Below are positions 42,075-53,791 of a stretch of DNA of 64,000 nt, one piece after another. The notes under the pieces were generated by a model that saw only the letters and a program-made list of their open reading frames with translations, had not been told where the DNA came from and made no database searches. Origin of the DNA: Hygrophila difformis (lineage: Eukaryota > Streptophyta > Magnoliopsida > Lamiales > Acanthaceae); assembly GCA_030278955.1 (NCBI GenBank), contig JAOANR010000006.1, positions 29,245,124-29,309,123 on the forward strand, given 5' to 3'. Each line of letters starts with the position of its first letter. The first letter of the stretch is position 1. The position numbers and the translations under genes are program-made.

Positions 42075-45000
42075 ATGGATCAGGTTAGTTCCATCTTGTT
42101 CTCCTTGCTTTCAATTGTTCGATTGACGTGGTTTTGGCTTCGTAATATGTGATTATCGAACTGGGGATGTGGATGTTAGGCTCAATAAAATCGTATGTCA
42201 TGATGCTTCTATTTGTTGTGTATATTCATCATGCTCTTATTTGTTATCATTCCAAACACTTTCTGCTTGGTGCCATAGATCTGTAGACTAGCAAAATTAT
42301 CTACCTTTATTTGGCCTATCTCTTCTTTATGAGCATGCATCGCCTCATAACCTAGGACTTAGAGAACTGCCACATATTAGCTGTTAGGTTGATCAAGAGC
42401 TGTTTCTCTAGTCCTGCAACTGTTCTAGTATCCTCACTTGCTTATGACAGGATTTAGAGAACTATGCTATAGGGCTTAGAAAACCATGCTTAGGTGTTAG
42501 ATTGACTTAGAGCTGTTTCTTTGGTTTCCCACACCCTGCATATATGATATAGGATTTAGTAGACGAGACTACGCCGGCCGCCCCTCATTTGGCTCGGGCC
42601 GCCACTGATAGTCATCCCGAGACATCACCGGCCACCACCCAGGGGTCACCAGCCACTGCTCAGGCCACCACCTTATCTCAGGCCGCCACCCCATAGCAGG
42701 CCGCCAATCAGACCCATCAGCCGCCACCTTCTTCGGGACAACCGCCATTCACTCAGCCCGGGTTACCACTCCCTTGACAGGGTTCGCTGCCTCGTCGTCT
42801 CTGGGCATGGCTTTCAGGTTTGAATGTTTCCCTGGCCTCACCATGTTCACTTTACTTAACACTTTTGTTCAGTGGCTTATCCTTGTAACTTCGTGATATA
42901 GGATGTCGCCAGATTTGCTCCTCCGTCAGCGAGTCAGGCCGCCACTCCTAGTGTCCACACCACTACTCAGGCCGCCACTCCTAGTGTCCACACAATTACT
43001 CAGGCCGCCACTCTAGCACCTCCCATGACTCAGGTTTGTCTTGTTTCACATTCTTGCTAAGTGTGGCCTATATTTGCGTTTCTTAATCTCGTGTTGCCTT
43101 CTTCGTACAGCGTCCGCTTATTCCGGACTCTGATGATGAGGCTTACGATTTCGACCGTCGGGAGTCGGAACCTTTTCTACGGCCGTTTCATAGTACGAGT
43201 GCACACGCAGATGAGGCGAGAGGGTTTTTATCGTGCCGGTGCTCGATTACTAAGGCTGCATTCACGAGTGCCTTTGTATCCCAGACTAAGGCTATTCGGT
43301 CTCACCAGTGCGGTATTTCTGCTTCCAAGTCAAAGGCCAAGGTTCCTAGGAATGAGATTGATGATGATAGCAATTTAGGCAAGTATATTTCATGGGTGCA
43401 TCGGATGAGTGGACGCGCCTCCGAGTGGTGTCAGTGGGGGATTGATGAGGCTATCACTCTATCCACCAAGCCGGTGGTGTTAGATCACCGCTTAATCTAC
43501 TATCTCATGGGTTTTTGGAACTCCACAGTCAATGCCTTTCAGCTCCCTTGCGGCTTCATTGGTCCTACCCTTCTTGACGTCGCGATGATCATGGGACTTC
43601 GCGTGGACGGAGCTGAGCTGACACAGTCGGGTATTGAGGACTCTGTACTTGGTGCGGCCATTTGTCCTCCGAGCAAATTGGCCAGACGATACACAGCCTA
43701 TATTGACCACAACATGACGACTGGGGCTTCTCCATCCACACGGGACGAGCATGTGGCATTTCTTTTACTGTGGTTCAGTCGATTCATCGTTTGTTTCAGT
43801 GCTCGCACTGTTTTACGCACTGCCTTGCCCCTCGTCCTAGCTATCATGAGTCCTCATTCTCGAGCTACAGGCTCATATTTCCTTGGCACCCTATTCAGTG
43901 GTATGGCCAAGGTCTCTGACATGTTGGCTAATGGGCGAGATCCCACTACTACGGCCTCCGGACCGTTCTGGTTTCTACAATTATGGATTCAGCTGTATTT
44001 TCCTCAGCTGTTTACCGGTGTATCTCGCCCTGGCCCAAGGGATGTTTCGGAGGGTTTTCCGCTAGGCAGGTGGTTGGCCGCTGGTTCTGTGAGGATTAGC
44101 CGGGATGACCTTTTGAGACGGGATAGTCTGGGGATTATCCGCTGGTTCTATCATCATCGGCCATTTTATCATGACTTGTATGTGTATGCACCCATTGGGT
44201 GGTTGCTTTCTACTCTTGTATGCAAGCCCGATCAGCCACGCGACATCCATGGGGAGGCTATTTGGAACATTAGCATGAAGCCTCACATGCTTTTGAGTGG
44301 GGTGAGAAGGAATGATCCTTCTAATCGATTCATTGCTGAGCCGTATTGTCCTCAGTTGCTTGCTCGTCAGTTCGGCTGCCATCTTGGACTTCCTCGCAGA
44401 GTGAGGTGACCGGTTCGTTTGACTAGATGTGAGAGCATGACAGAGGCCGGTATTAGGGCTGTGGTGGCTTTTTCATCCCGTTTGACGTATTCCAGCTACT
44501 TGCCTTTTACTCCGACGGGGTCACTTGCTGCCGGTTTTATGGCGTGGTGGACGCCATATATCACCTCCGTTTTGCCGTCATATGATGATCTTACATCTCG
44601 TTTCGGAGGTCCGCATCGTGGTCCAGCCTCTTCGCAACGATCCCGTACTTGTGGTGCTGCCGTATCGGCTCGTACCTCCATATCTCGCGGTGTTACCCGA
44701 AAGGCTAAGTCTGTTGCAACCTCTTCCTCTCGTAAGCGCCGAAGAGGTATGTCGAATCCCTCCTATGTCACTATGATACTTTATACATTGACTTGGTCCT
44801 ATGAAGCAAGTGATGAGGATGCTCCAGTTGACGATGAGCAGTCCAGTTCTGATGAGGAGGAGGCCAGCTCTGGTGATGAGGAGTCACGTCCTGATGAAGA
44901 GGATCCGGCAGGTGATGTCGGCACCAAGGATGAGGACGATCACCATGTAGAAGATGAGTATGTAGATCCTCATAGTGATGGAGGTCACGCGGAGACTGGT

Positions 45001-46558
45001 GATGAGGGTAGCACTAACCGCGGCCGGGCGGATGATCCCATTAGCGATATTCTTTTGGCCGTCGATTCTCGATATTCTTCCTCTCTTGGCAGACCTTCCG
45101 ATGATCCTTCTGAGTTTATGGAAGTGTTGTTAGCTCGTGCTGACTACATCATCCTCCATGGTGATGATCCCAAGTATCAGACGGATGCCATGGTGACCGG
45201 CGTTGACGACTCCTCGCCTACTACCGCTGCCCAGTTATGCTTTGCCACTTTTAGGTTCTTTATTTGTATTAATCTTAGTATTGTAATAACATCATTCTTT
45301 ATTGTTCAGGTAGACCCACACTCCTCTCGGTCTGATGATCATTCTCCTGCAGTTGGCTCAGCTGACCACGAGTTGGTCCCACAGGTACTTCTTGGTTATG
45401 TTCCCTCTCCTTTTCTGCTATTTTGTTTGAATAAGGTGTTCTAAGGGTAGCTGTCTTCCAGATCCTTGCGGATCTCACAGATCATCCTTTTTCTACTCAG
45501 ACCGTGGATCATGCCCCCACGACTAGTCAGGCTGGCCCCTCAGTGACCTCTCAGGTACTCCTTAGTTGCATCCTTACTTTCTCTTTTTCTTCTCAAGTGT
45601 AGGATCTAAGAGTTCTCCTCTTTAGATTCCCATGGATCAGGCAGATCATTCTGTGGCTGATGCTCCTGCCACTTCAGCTGATTTGGTCGTGCCGCCTCCT
45701 CAGGTATGCTTCATTTCATATTTCGTGACTGTAAAATTTCTTTGGCATATACTCATGCAAAGCTGTCCTCAGGTACCCACGGTTCCTCTTTCAGATCCTG
45801 CGACCTCTTTATCTTCAGGTCTTCCGACATCTGCCCCTACTGGAGGGGTCATTATTTCGTCATGTGAGGCGTTTGACCGCCTTCTATACACCCAGACCGA
45901 TCTACTCTCTGCTGAGGTGGTTTCTGGTCTTGATGGCCTGCTTGACGATGTTAGCGCCGTTCCCGCGTTTGTCGAGGAAGTCGGCTTCCTTGACTTTTCA
46001 GAGCTTATTTCTGATTTGTCTATCGGCTATCCTGCTTTTAGCAGTACTGCGGACCAGTTTGCCCAGGATTTGACGCTGCTTGATAATCTCGAGGCGCGAC
46101 ATCGTGATGTGCGTTCTCAGATGGATGCCATCCCCCCTCAGCGCGAGCAGTTGTCTGCTGATCGCGGAGCTAGGGAGAGTCGCAGATCCCAGCTTCAAAG
46201 TGTAATTACACAAGCGGAGCATGATATCGTAGAGGCAGAGCGTATCATTTTGGAGAGGAGGCGCACCATTCAGGGGGCCCAGGATGAGCTGGCTACGTTG
46301 GAGCCTGCTTTAGCTGACATTTCCTCCCGAGTTGCTATGTTGGAGACCACGTATGATCGTTTAGCCGCAGATGAGCGCGATCTATCGGCTAAGCTATCGA
46401 GAGTTCAGGTTCGTCGGATTCGGTTGTCTGCGCGTGCTCGTGCTTCAGCGGCTGCACTTCATCGTCTGACGGACACTTTCAGGCGTACTCGTGATCAGTG
46501 GGCCATCATGCGTCGTCGCATACTGGGTGATGGGATGCAGCCCCCCCCCCCCCCCCAG
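42075..46558 (+). pseudogene. Antisense spliced gene inside the Tat element: PMD protein with coiled-coil tail
   Basis: Plus-strand gene, opposite to the retrotransposon's pol. Recognisable exons: 42075-42083 (MDQ), 42553-42817, 42902-43033, 43111-44746, 44807-45234, 45310-45384, 45462-45554, 45626-45703, 45773-46558. Most end in CAG before GT and are phase 0. Early exons encode QAATP-type repeats. 43111-44600 encodes a plant mobile domain (aminotransferase-like): GFIGPTLLDVAMIMGLRVDG, IWNISMKPHMLLSGV. Then come a basic patch SSRKRRRG, an acidic tract (SSSDEEEASSGDEE), and a final coiled coil (LERRRTIQGAQDELATLEPA). Breaks: TAG and TGA in the 42553 exon, TGA at 44407-44409, and a doubtful donor near 45234. 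PMD proteins act in transposon silencing in plants, and PMD genes carried by gypsy elements have been reported. Confidence 0.75.
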
Positions 46559-46699
46559 GTATCTAGCACTACTTTGCTTTTCAGTACACTTTTTGGGTTA
46601 GCCCATCGGCTTTGTGGTGGGTAACTCTTGTTTTTAGGATATGATTGCTACTTCTTTGGCCGAGCTTGTGATTGGCCACTTTTGATGCACTTATGTTAT

Positions 46700-47830
46700 T
46701 TATTCAGATTCCCAGACTGACGGATAGAACATTTTGAGATATTTTGCATTTATACTCTGTTTGTGCTCTTGACCATCGATGTCCATCAGCTTGTATGCAC
46801 CATTAAGTAGTCTTTGTGTTACAATGAATGACCCTTCCCAATTTGGAGACCACTTGACTGTTTCATTGTCACGCACCCCCGAGGGTAGAATCACCTTCCA
46901 TACTAGGTCCGCCTCGCTAAAGGTTTTGCCTCGAACCCTCTTGTCATAATGTCTTGCCATCCTCACCTTTTGGCGACAGATATTTTCCAAAGCCATAAGC
47001 TTGTCGCCATCTGCCATCTCCAGCTCTTGCAACATGGCCTCTTCATACTTAGTTAAGTCTAAGTGATGCTGCTGGGCCACTCTTAGAGAAGGGACTGTGA
47101 TTTCTAAAGGTAGAACGACGTCATGACCATATGTCAGGTAGTATGGTGTGAAGCCAGTGGCTGCAGATTTAGAGTTTCTGTAAGCCCACAGGACCTCTGA
47201 CAAAGCCTCATGCCACTTCCTTGGTTTCTCACCTACTGCCTTCTTGATCATAACTATCAAGATCTTATTGGTGGCCTCAGCTTGACCGTTTGCTTGGGGG
47301 TAGTATGGAGTGGAATGATATATGTGAATCCCGAATTATTTAGCAAAAGCTAAAAACTTTTCACCAGTGAACACAGTACCTTGATCAGCGGTGATTGTTT
47401 GGGGGATTCCAAATCGATGTATGAGCTCAGTCACGAACTTAATTACATCATTTTGGTCGATCTTCCTCATTGGCCATGCTTCTACCCATTTGGTGAAGTA
47501 ATCGGTGGCCATTAGTATGAATGCGTGATTCTTAGACGATGGCCGATGAATTTTTCCAATGATGTCCATCCCCCAACCACGGAATGGCCAAGGCTTGATG
47601 ACTGTGTGTAACTCTTCCGCCGGTACTCTTTGAATTGGCCCATGTTTCTGGCAAGCCTCGCAACCTCGAGCATAGACGATGCAATCTTCCATGACGGTCG
47701 GCCAGAAGTATCCATGGCGATGAATACTCCATCTCATGCTAGGCGCTGCCCGGTGGGAGCCGCATATCCCCTCGTGGACCTCTCCCATTACCAGCTTAGC
47801 TTCTTCGGGACCTACACATTTAAGCAGCAA
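46700..47830 (-). pseudogene. Tat gypsy integrase
   Basis: Zinc-binding HEGICGSH...CEACQKHG, catalytic core GWGMDIIGKIH and ATDYFTKWVEAWP, then TADQGTVF. After a TAA at 47338-47336 (AFAK stop FGIHI) it continues with ANGQAEATNK and AYRNSKSAATGFTPYYL. The C-terminal region NWEGSFIVTQRLLNGAYKL lacks a chromodomain. Three further in-frame TGA codons lie between this and the RNase H block (47835-47945). Confidence 0.92.
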
Positions 47831-47932
47831 TCCATCGACCGCTTTTCAGAATAACTCGCCATTTATCAGTGTGTATCGCAAAGCTTTGATCTTTAGCGAG
47901 CTGTCTCATCCGGATGATGGGTTCTCGAGGTA

Positions 47933-48736
47933 TCATGTGATTCCAGTCCTCCAATCATCATTTGAATTTTGAGGTTGGACTTCTTGTGGATCTTCAGGCT
48001 CATTTGTGATGGCGGCGTTGTATGGTGCCCCCCTAGGGCGACCCGTCTGCCAGCCAGAAGCAAGTTGAGCAGCTTCGTTGGCCTCTTGATTTTGACTTCT
48101 AGGTACGTGGGTGATGGTAGTGTCCGAAAATTTGCCCAATAATTCTAGTGCTGTCTCATAGCACTTAATCAGTCTTGGACTCTTACATTCATATTCTCCA
48201 GTTAGTTGCTTCAGGATGACTTGGGAGTCTCCAAAAATTGTAATGGATTTTGCACCCTTGAGCAACGCTGTCTCCAGGACGAATATCAAAGCTTCATATT
48301 CCGCTTGATTGTTGGTAGTGCCCGGTTCCAGTTCTCGAGCAAGCTTCCAATGTTGCCCCTGAGGGCTAGTGATCGTAATACCAGCTCCCGAGCCGCTGCT
48401 TGCACACGATCCATCAAAGGTCAGTTCCCAAGGTTCGAATCCTATGAAGGATGCCTCTCTGGGATCCTCCGGCACCGTCAACGAGGGATGTTGAGCTAGG
48501 AAGTCAGCTAAAGCCTGTCCCTTGACTGCTTTCTGAGGAACGTGTACAAGAGTAAAGGGACTGATCTTCATAGCCCATTTGGCCTGGCGACCCTTCAATG
48601 CTGGCTTGTGTAGGAGTGTCCTTACCAGGTCGAAGGGAGCTACCACTTGGACCGTTCTTGGCAGCGTGTAATGTTCTAATTTACTGCAGGAGTATACTAG
48701 AGCATAATATAATTTCTCTAGTGCAGTGTATCTCAC
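47933..48736 (-). pseudogene. Tat gypsy tandem RNase H domains
   Basis: First the end of the ordinary gypsy RNase H (RYTALEKLYYALVYSCSKL, then QALADFLAQHP), then a second archaeal-type RNase H (ELTFDGSCASSGSGAGI, NNQAEYEALIFVLETA, IFGDSQVILKQLTGEY, HVPRSQNQEANEAAQLASG). A second RNase H before integrase is diagnostic of the Tat clade (Ogre/Retand/Tat). A one-base frame shift near 48740 separates it from RT. Confidence 0.92.
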
Positions 48737-50370
48737 CTCTGGCCCTTGAAGAGTTTTGCTAAGGTAGTAGATAAATCTTTCTCTGCCCTTTCATCGTCTT
48801 GTGCAAGTAGGCATCCGATGGATTCTTCGGCGGCTGACACATATAGCTTCAGAGGCGTTCCATGCCTTGGCGGCACTAGCACTGGGTGGTTGCCCAACGC
48901 CCTCTTTAAGTCTTCGAAGGCCGCTTGATGTTCAGCTGTCCATAGAAATGTCTCGTTCTTTCTTCCTTTAAGCAAGGTAGTGAACGCCTTCATCTTTCCT
49001 GCAGCATTAGCAATGAATCTCCTTAAGAAATTAAATTTGCCAACCAGTGACTGTAATTCCTTGAGATTGGATGGTGCGCGAGCTTCCAAGATGGCCTTTG
49101 CCTTATTCTGATCCACCTCGATGCCCCTCTCATGTACCAAGAAACCTAAGAAGTTCCCCGCCGCCACTCCGAAGGCACAATTAGCTGGATTGATTTTCAA
49201 TCCATGTTGCCTCATTGGGATGAATGCATCCTCAAGATGGGCCACGTGCTGGCCGAATTCACACGATTTGACTACGATGTCGTCAATATACACTTCAAGT
49301 GTGTGGCCAATTAAATCATGAAAAATCATGTTCATGACCCTTTGGTAGGTTGCCCCGGCATTCTTCAAACCAAAAGGCATGACTACCCATTCGAAGATGC
49401 CGACAGGCCCCGGGCAACGAAAAGCAGTTTTATGTATGTCAGTTTCAGAAATAAAGATTTGGTTGTATCCAGAATAACCATCCATTACTGATAAAAATTT
49501 ATAGCCGGCGGCCGCATCAACAAGCATATTGGCCATAGGCATTACATATTCATCCTTGGGTGTCGCCAAGTTTAAATTTCTAAAGTCTATACAGACTCTT
49601 AATTGGCCATTCTTCTTCACAACAGGTACAATATTTGCTAGCCATTCTACGTAACGACAAGTTCTAATATAACCTGCTCTAAGAAGTTTTTCAACCTCGG
49701 TCTTTATCTTTGGGATGGTGTCTGGATCGAACCATCTAGGCGGCTGCTTGTGGGGTCTGAACTCGGGGTGAGTTGGCAGCTTGTGCTCCATGAGTTCTCT
49801 TGAGAGTCCTGACATGTCTGTGTAGTGCCACGCAAAACAATCTTTGTATTTCTGAATCAACTCCACTAGTTGGTGCCGCTCCTCTTCGGGCAATGAAGTG
49901 CTTATCCTGGTGAGTTTTGCCTCTGTATCCGTCCCGAGGCTGATGTCTACATGTGGTTCCTTGGCTTCCGAACTAGGCATCGTCCGCTTCACAGGGGATG
50001 GCCACTCAGATGGCCTTCCGTCAGTCAGGTTCTTGGACTTGTCTTCGGCACCCATCATCATCTTAGTGATGGCGAGCCGCTGCAGCAAGTCTTTATAGAT
50101 GTCTTGGCTGCTAATCATGGAGCCTGAGGACTCATTCGGCCGTCTATCGGATGTAGCTTGAAGCCGCTGGAAGTAAAGTCGATGGACTCGAGGTCCAAGT
50201 CCACCAATCAAAGCCGACGCAGGCTGGATATCCTCCAAGTAAAAGACTGCCTCATCGTTGTTACGGTCGTGTCCTATGAAGGGTTGGGGATCTGCTTCCA
50301 CCAACTCTACTTGATCATCATTCTAGATAAGCAACTGCTGGTGTAATGTCGATGGCACACATTGTGCCAT
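48733..50370 (-). pseudogene. Tat gypsy protease end, RT and start of RNase H
   Basis: RT blocks: GYIRTCRYVEWLANIVPVVK, GQLRVCIDFRNLNLATPKDE, MDGYSGYNQI, VMPFGLKNAGATYQRVMN, catalytic VYIDDIVVKS, then FNFLRRFIANAAGK. The frame is open from 50304 and continues upstream through a TAG at 50323-50321 (Trp expected) into CVPSTLHQQLLI, the end of the protease domain. It stops at 50371, where the Athila LTR begins. Gag, the catalytic protease segment and the 5' LTR must lie beyond the window. Confidence 0.92.
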
Positions 50371-52360
50371 TGATGGGTGATTTTCACTACTCATATTTTA
50401 CCACAAGCGGATGGTTGTCATCAAGTAATAAATACCGGTGAATACCGGGTCGAACCACAGGGAATTTCAGAATATTATTTCATTCCGGAGAAATTTTAAT
50501 TGTTCTTAAGTTCATTAATTATATTATATATTTTAAAAGAGTTTGTTTAATTCTAATGGTGATTAAATTAAAATGGCAGTGACATTAAAGTTAAAATAAA
50601 GCAAGTTAAAATTATAATTAATAAAGATATAAATGGGAGATGCTTGTAATATTTTAAATATTGCCATCTTTATATAAAATAGAAATTGCATATTGATTTA
50701 GCATTTTCAAATGTCTAAAAAGATCAATTTCTTAAAATTAATTATTTTATAAAGATTAAAAATATTGTAATCTACCAATAATCAAACTAAGCTTAAACGA
50801 ATTTCATGGAAGCTGATCAAATTATCTAACATTCTGCAATCATTATTCGAGGCCTAAATTTGAGTCTTTCCCAAGCATACAAATTTTCCTATAGCAATTA
50901 AAAGGCACTTTTCATTTCTCAAATCATTGTGCACATGCCAAAACCCATTTATAATGTAATTTATTCCCAATTCCGGTACTAAAATATTAATTCTATTTTT
51001 TATCTCCCGATTTAGCAAAGCAGAAATCACAGAATTTGGATTCTAACATTTAATTATGCAGAACAGTGTAAATAATTTAACAATTATGGTAAAAAAATAA
51101 TAAAACATGGTAAAATGGATTTTATTAAGGATATTAAAATGCAGATAGATTAGAATTATTGCCATATTACTAAAAATAGGGAATACAGATTGATCGATTA
51201 ATTCAGGGCTTTAGCAGATTAACAATTTAAATAGCAGATTTGGTAAAACACAGAATGTCGATCATTTCAACAACATCTAACATATAATTCTAAAACAGAT
51301 TCTAACAATTTTTGCAGATTAACCCAGATTACATAAGAAAACATCGATAAATTATATTGCTTCCATAAAACAGATAAATTCATACTTCAAAATGATTCTG
51401 AACTCCCGTTCTAGAACACTTCTGACACGAACAATACAGAAATCCGTCTAAAAATTAAAAACATGATAGCAGATTACATTTAGAGGCAATTTCAAGTCAT
51501 TACAAAGCAAGAAAAAGAAAGGCAACACCTAGAATAGGAAGAACACGCCCAGAACAGCGTTCTTGATGCATTCCTCCGGCATGATTATGTGTTTCTGGCC
51601 TTCTTCTCCCATTGGAATGTGTTTACAGAGAGTTTTTGTCGAAAAATGATAAGTCTGGATGATGAAGAATGAAGAGAAACGGCATTTAAAACCGAGTTCA
51701 GGAGGTTAGAAAACTGCCCAACTGCGACGGTGGCGCATAAAGTGGCGCTCGGAAGAGGGTTTAGGCGCCACCAAGGAGAGCTGGCGCATGCGATGATTTT
51801 CCGAATTTTCCTCTGCGGCGCAAAAAGTGGCGCTCCAAGATGGTTTTAGGCACCACCAAGGAAGTGCGGCGCATTCTGAAAATTTCCCAATTTTTAATTC
51901 AACAGCGGCGCATTTTGTGGCGCTCCGGAGTAGATTTCGGCGCCACCAAGCTTATGCGGCGCATCCTGAAGCTTTTTCCATCCGAAATTTTCCTAAGTGT
52001 CGATGTGGCGCATAATGTGGCGCTCGAGCATGATTTTATGCGCCGCCATGCCTATGTGGCGCATTCTGGAGCTTTTCCAGTGTTGAAAATTCCGAATTTT
52101 ACATCCTTTGACCTCCGAACATCTTCTTTCTTCATTTTAATGCCTGAAACATCATTGTAATGCATTAGAATTGCCAAAGTCTTATTAAAAAGCATAAAAC
52201 AAGGTAAATCGGGCTCGGATAAGCTCAATTTAACCGGTCTTATTAATATTTACACATCACATGAAATATACACTAAAAAGCAGTAAAATAGTCTCATGCA
52301 TGCAATTTAGGTTCGTTTTAACACAATTTAAGCTCATATGTGGTTTCACAGGGTGCATCA
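50371..52360 (-). repeat. Athila-lineage 3' LTR (1,990 bp) inserted in the Tat element
   Basis: Minus strand TGATGCACCCTG ... CACCCATCA, with TGATG/CATCA ends. It is preceded by a polypurine tract TAAGTGTGAGGATGT (52375-52361). Near the LTR 3' end the minus strand carries the complement of ACCGGTGAATACCGGGTCGAACCACAGGGA (50422-50463, in part), a segment type common in plant Athila LTRs. Sequence left of 50371 is Tat protease/RT coding DNA, so the insertion point is exact. GCCAT (50366-50370) is the predicted target duplication. Confidence 0.85.
51729..52072. repeat. Minisatellite array 1 (in the Athila LTR)
   Basis: Four units anchored by GTGGCGCT at 51742, 51827, 51917 and 52017. Each has a preceding GGCGCA and a following GGCGCC(A/G)CC about 20 bp on. 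Spacing is 85, 90 and 100 bp. Confidence 0.9.
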
Positions 52361-52375
52361 ACATCCTCACACTTA

Positions 52376-53791
52376 AATATTGCTCGTCCCTTGAGTAATG
52401 AGATCAATTAGCATATCAACTTGCCAATCAAGATAATAAAGATAAAGTCTCTATAGTTCTGCCAAATCATAGATTTCAACAACAAAATGAGATAAGAGGG
52501 TTCAAAGTTTAATGTACTAGAACTAGGCAAATTGATATGCATCAGCTATTAGAACCAGATACCCAAAACACTTACAATACAGAAAACAAATTAATTATAC
52601 ATAGCACTTAATATGGGAAAGTGAATAATGTAAATATGCTTTTCTATTCCAGTCTTTAAATATGCTCAATCTATGGCTAGGTTTCACTATATTCTAGACA
52701 CTTTGGCTGAGTTGTAGACGGTTGAATTCCAAAAGCTACTCGTGTCACCGAATATGTGCCAGTCATCCAGTCAAGAGTTTATGAATTTTTATTTAATCCC
52801 CCTCTTTTTTCTTTTCTTTTTTTTTCTTTTGATCTTGCATTCTTCAATCATTTTTCTTTTTCTGTTTGCAAGATTTGAGTATCATTCATTTTTTTTAATA
52901 GGGGTTTCACTCTGACTTTATTTTAATTAAGCATTTAAAAAGACTTAGAACGAGCATATTTATTTATAAATAATGATAACTCTCGACATTTTAAATAACT
53001 AGTCTAATTAATCAAATAGTTTTCTGCAAGGCAAATAGAATTGTCACCAATAGCTCAAACAACTTGCATAACAATTTGACAAAGTCTAGGACTTTAAACT
53101 AAGAAACCTAACACTCATTAAATTGTAAAATCAGATTAAAACAGAACATTTAGACTTATTTGGATTCTCTCCAGATTGGCAATGATGTGGTAATCTCCAA
53201 ATAGTAGCATCACTGGGAAAACACAATTTAAATTTAAAATAACTAGTCATGCATCTACCATTTTATTCCAAGCATAATAAACAGAAAATAAAATTAAATC
53301 AAGCTCTTACCACATACTTCATGCAAATTGATAACATATAACATGAAAAGATCACACCTGGAGTATGTAGATCTTTAGAATTTCCCTTTACCAATACGGA
53401 TGTCCCCTTTTAGCTTGCTTCTTCATGGCATATCCTGCTTCTTTATATATTTATATGGTATTTGCTCATACAAAAAGATAATCATTAGAACACATGGTAA
53501 TTTATAGATTAAAATAATTAAATTCTATCCATAATTTATTTAATTCAGATTTTTATTATTTTAATTTTTAAATTTCAGATTTTTAATTTTTATTAACTCT
53601 TTTTATTAATTAAATAAACATAAACAGATTTAATTAAAATATTAAATTTCATAAACTTACCAAAAGCAAAATACCACAAGTTCTAGCAACTATTAGATAA
53701 AGATGCTAATTAAATAAGCAAAATAGTGCCAAAATTATTCTAACTATTACAAATTAAACCAAAAAGGGAGCAATCCTATCTAATCAAAAAT
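52376..53791. other. Athila 3' non-coding region with a second polypurine tract
   Basis: AT-rich DNA between the last ORF and the LTR polypurine tract. On the minus strand 52830-52797 is a long A/G run ending AAGAGGGGG, a candidate internal polypurine tract. No gene seen. Confidence 0.5.

Noticed and set aside
41238..42088. Several Arg/Pro/Ala-rich open frames on both strands
   Set aside because: All are generated by the GCCGCC-rich tract being stop-poor in most frames. No domain is recognised and they overlap one another in opposite orientations.
43111..44409. PMD sequence as a host MAIN/MAIL gene
   Set aside because: It sits between the pol and 3' LTR of a Tat element in antisense, has nonsense codons and is flanked by element-specific sequence. 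A retrotransposon-borne copy is more likely.
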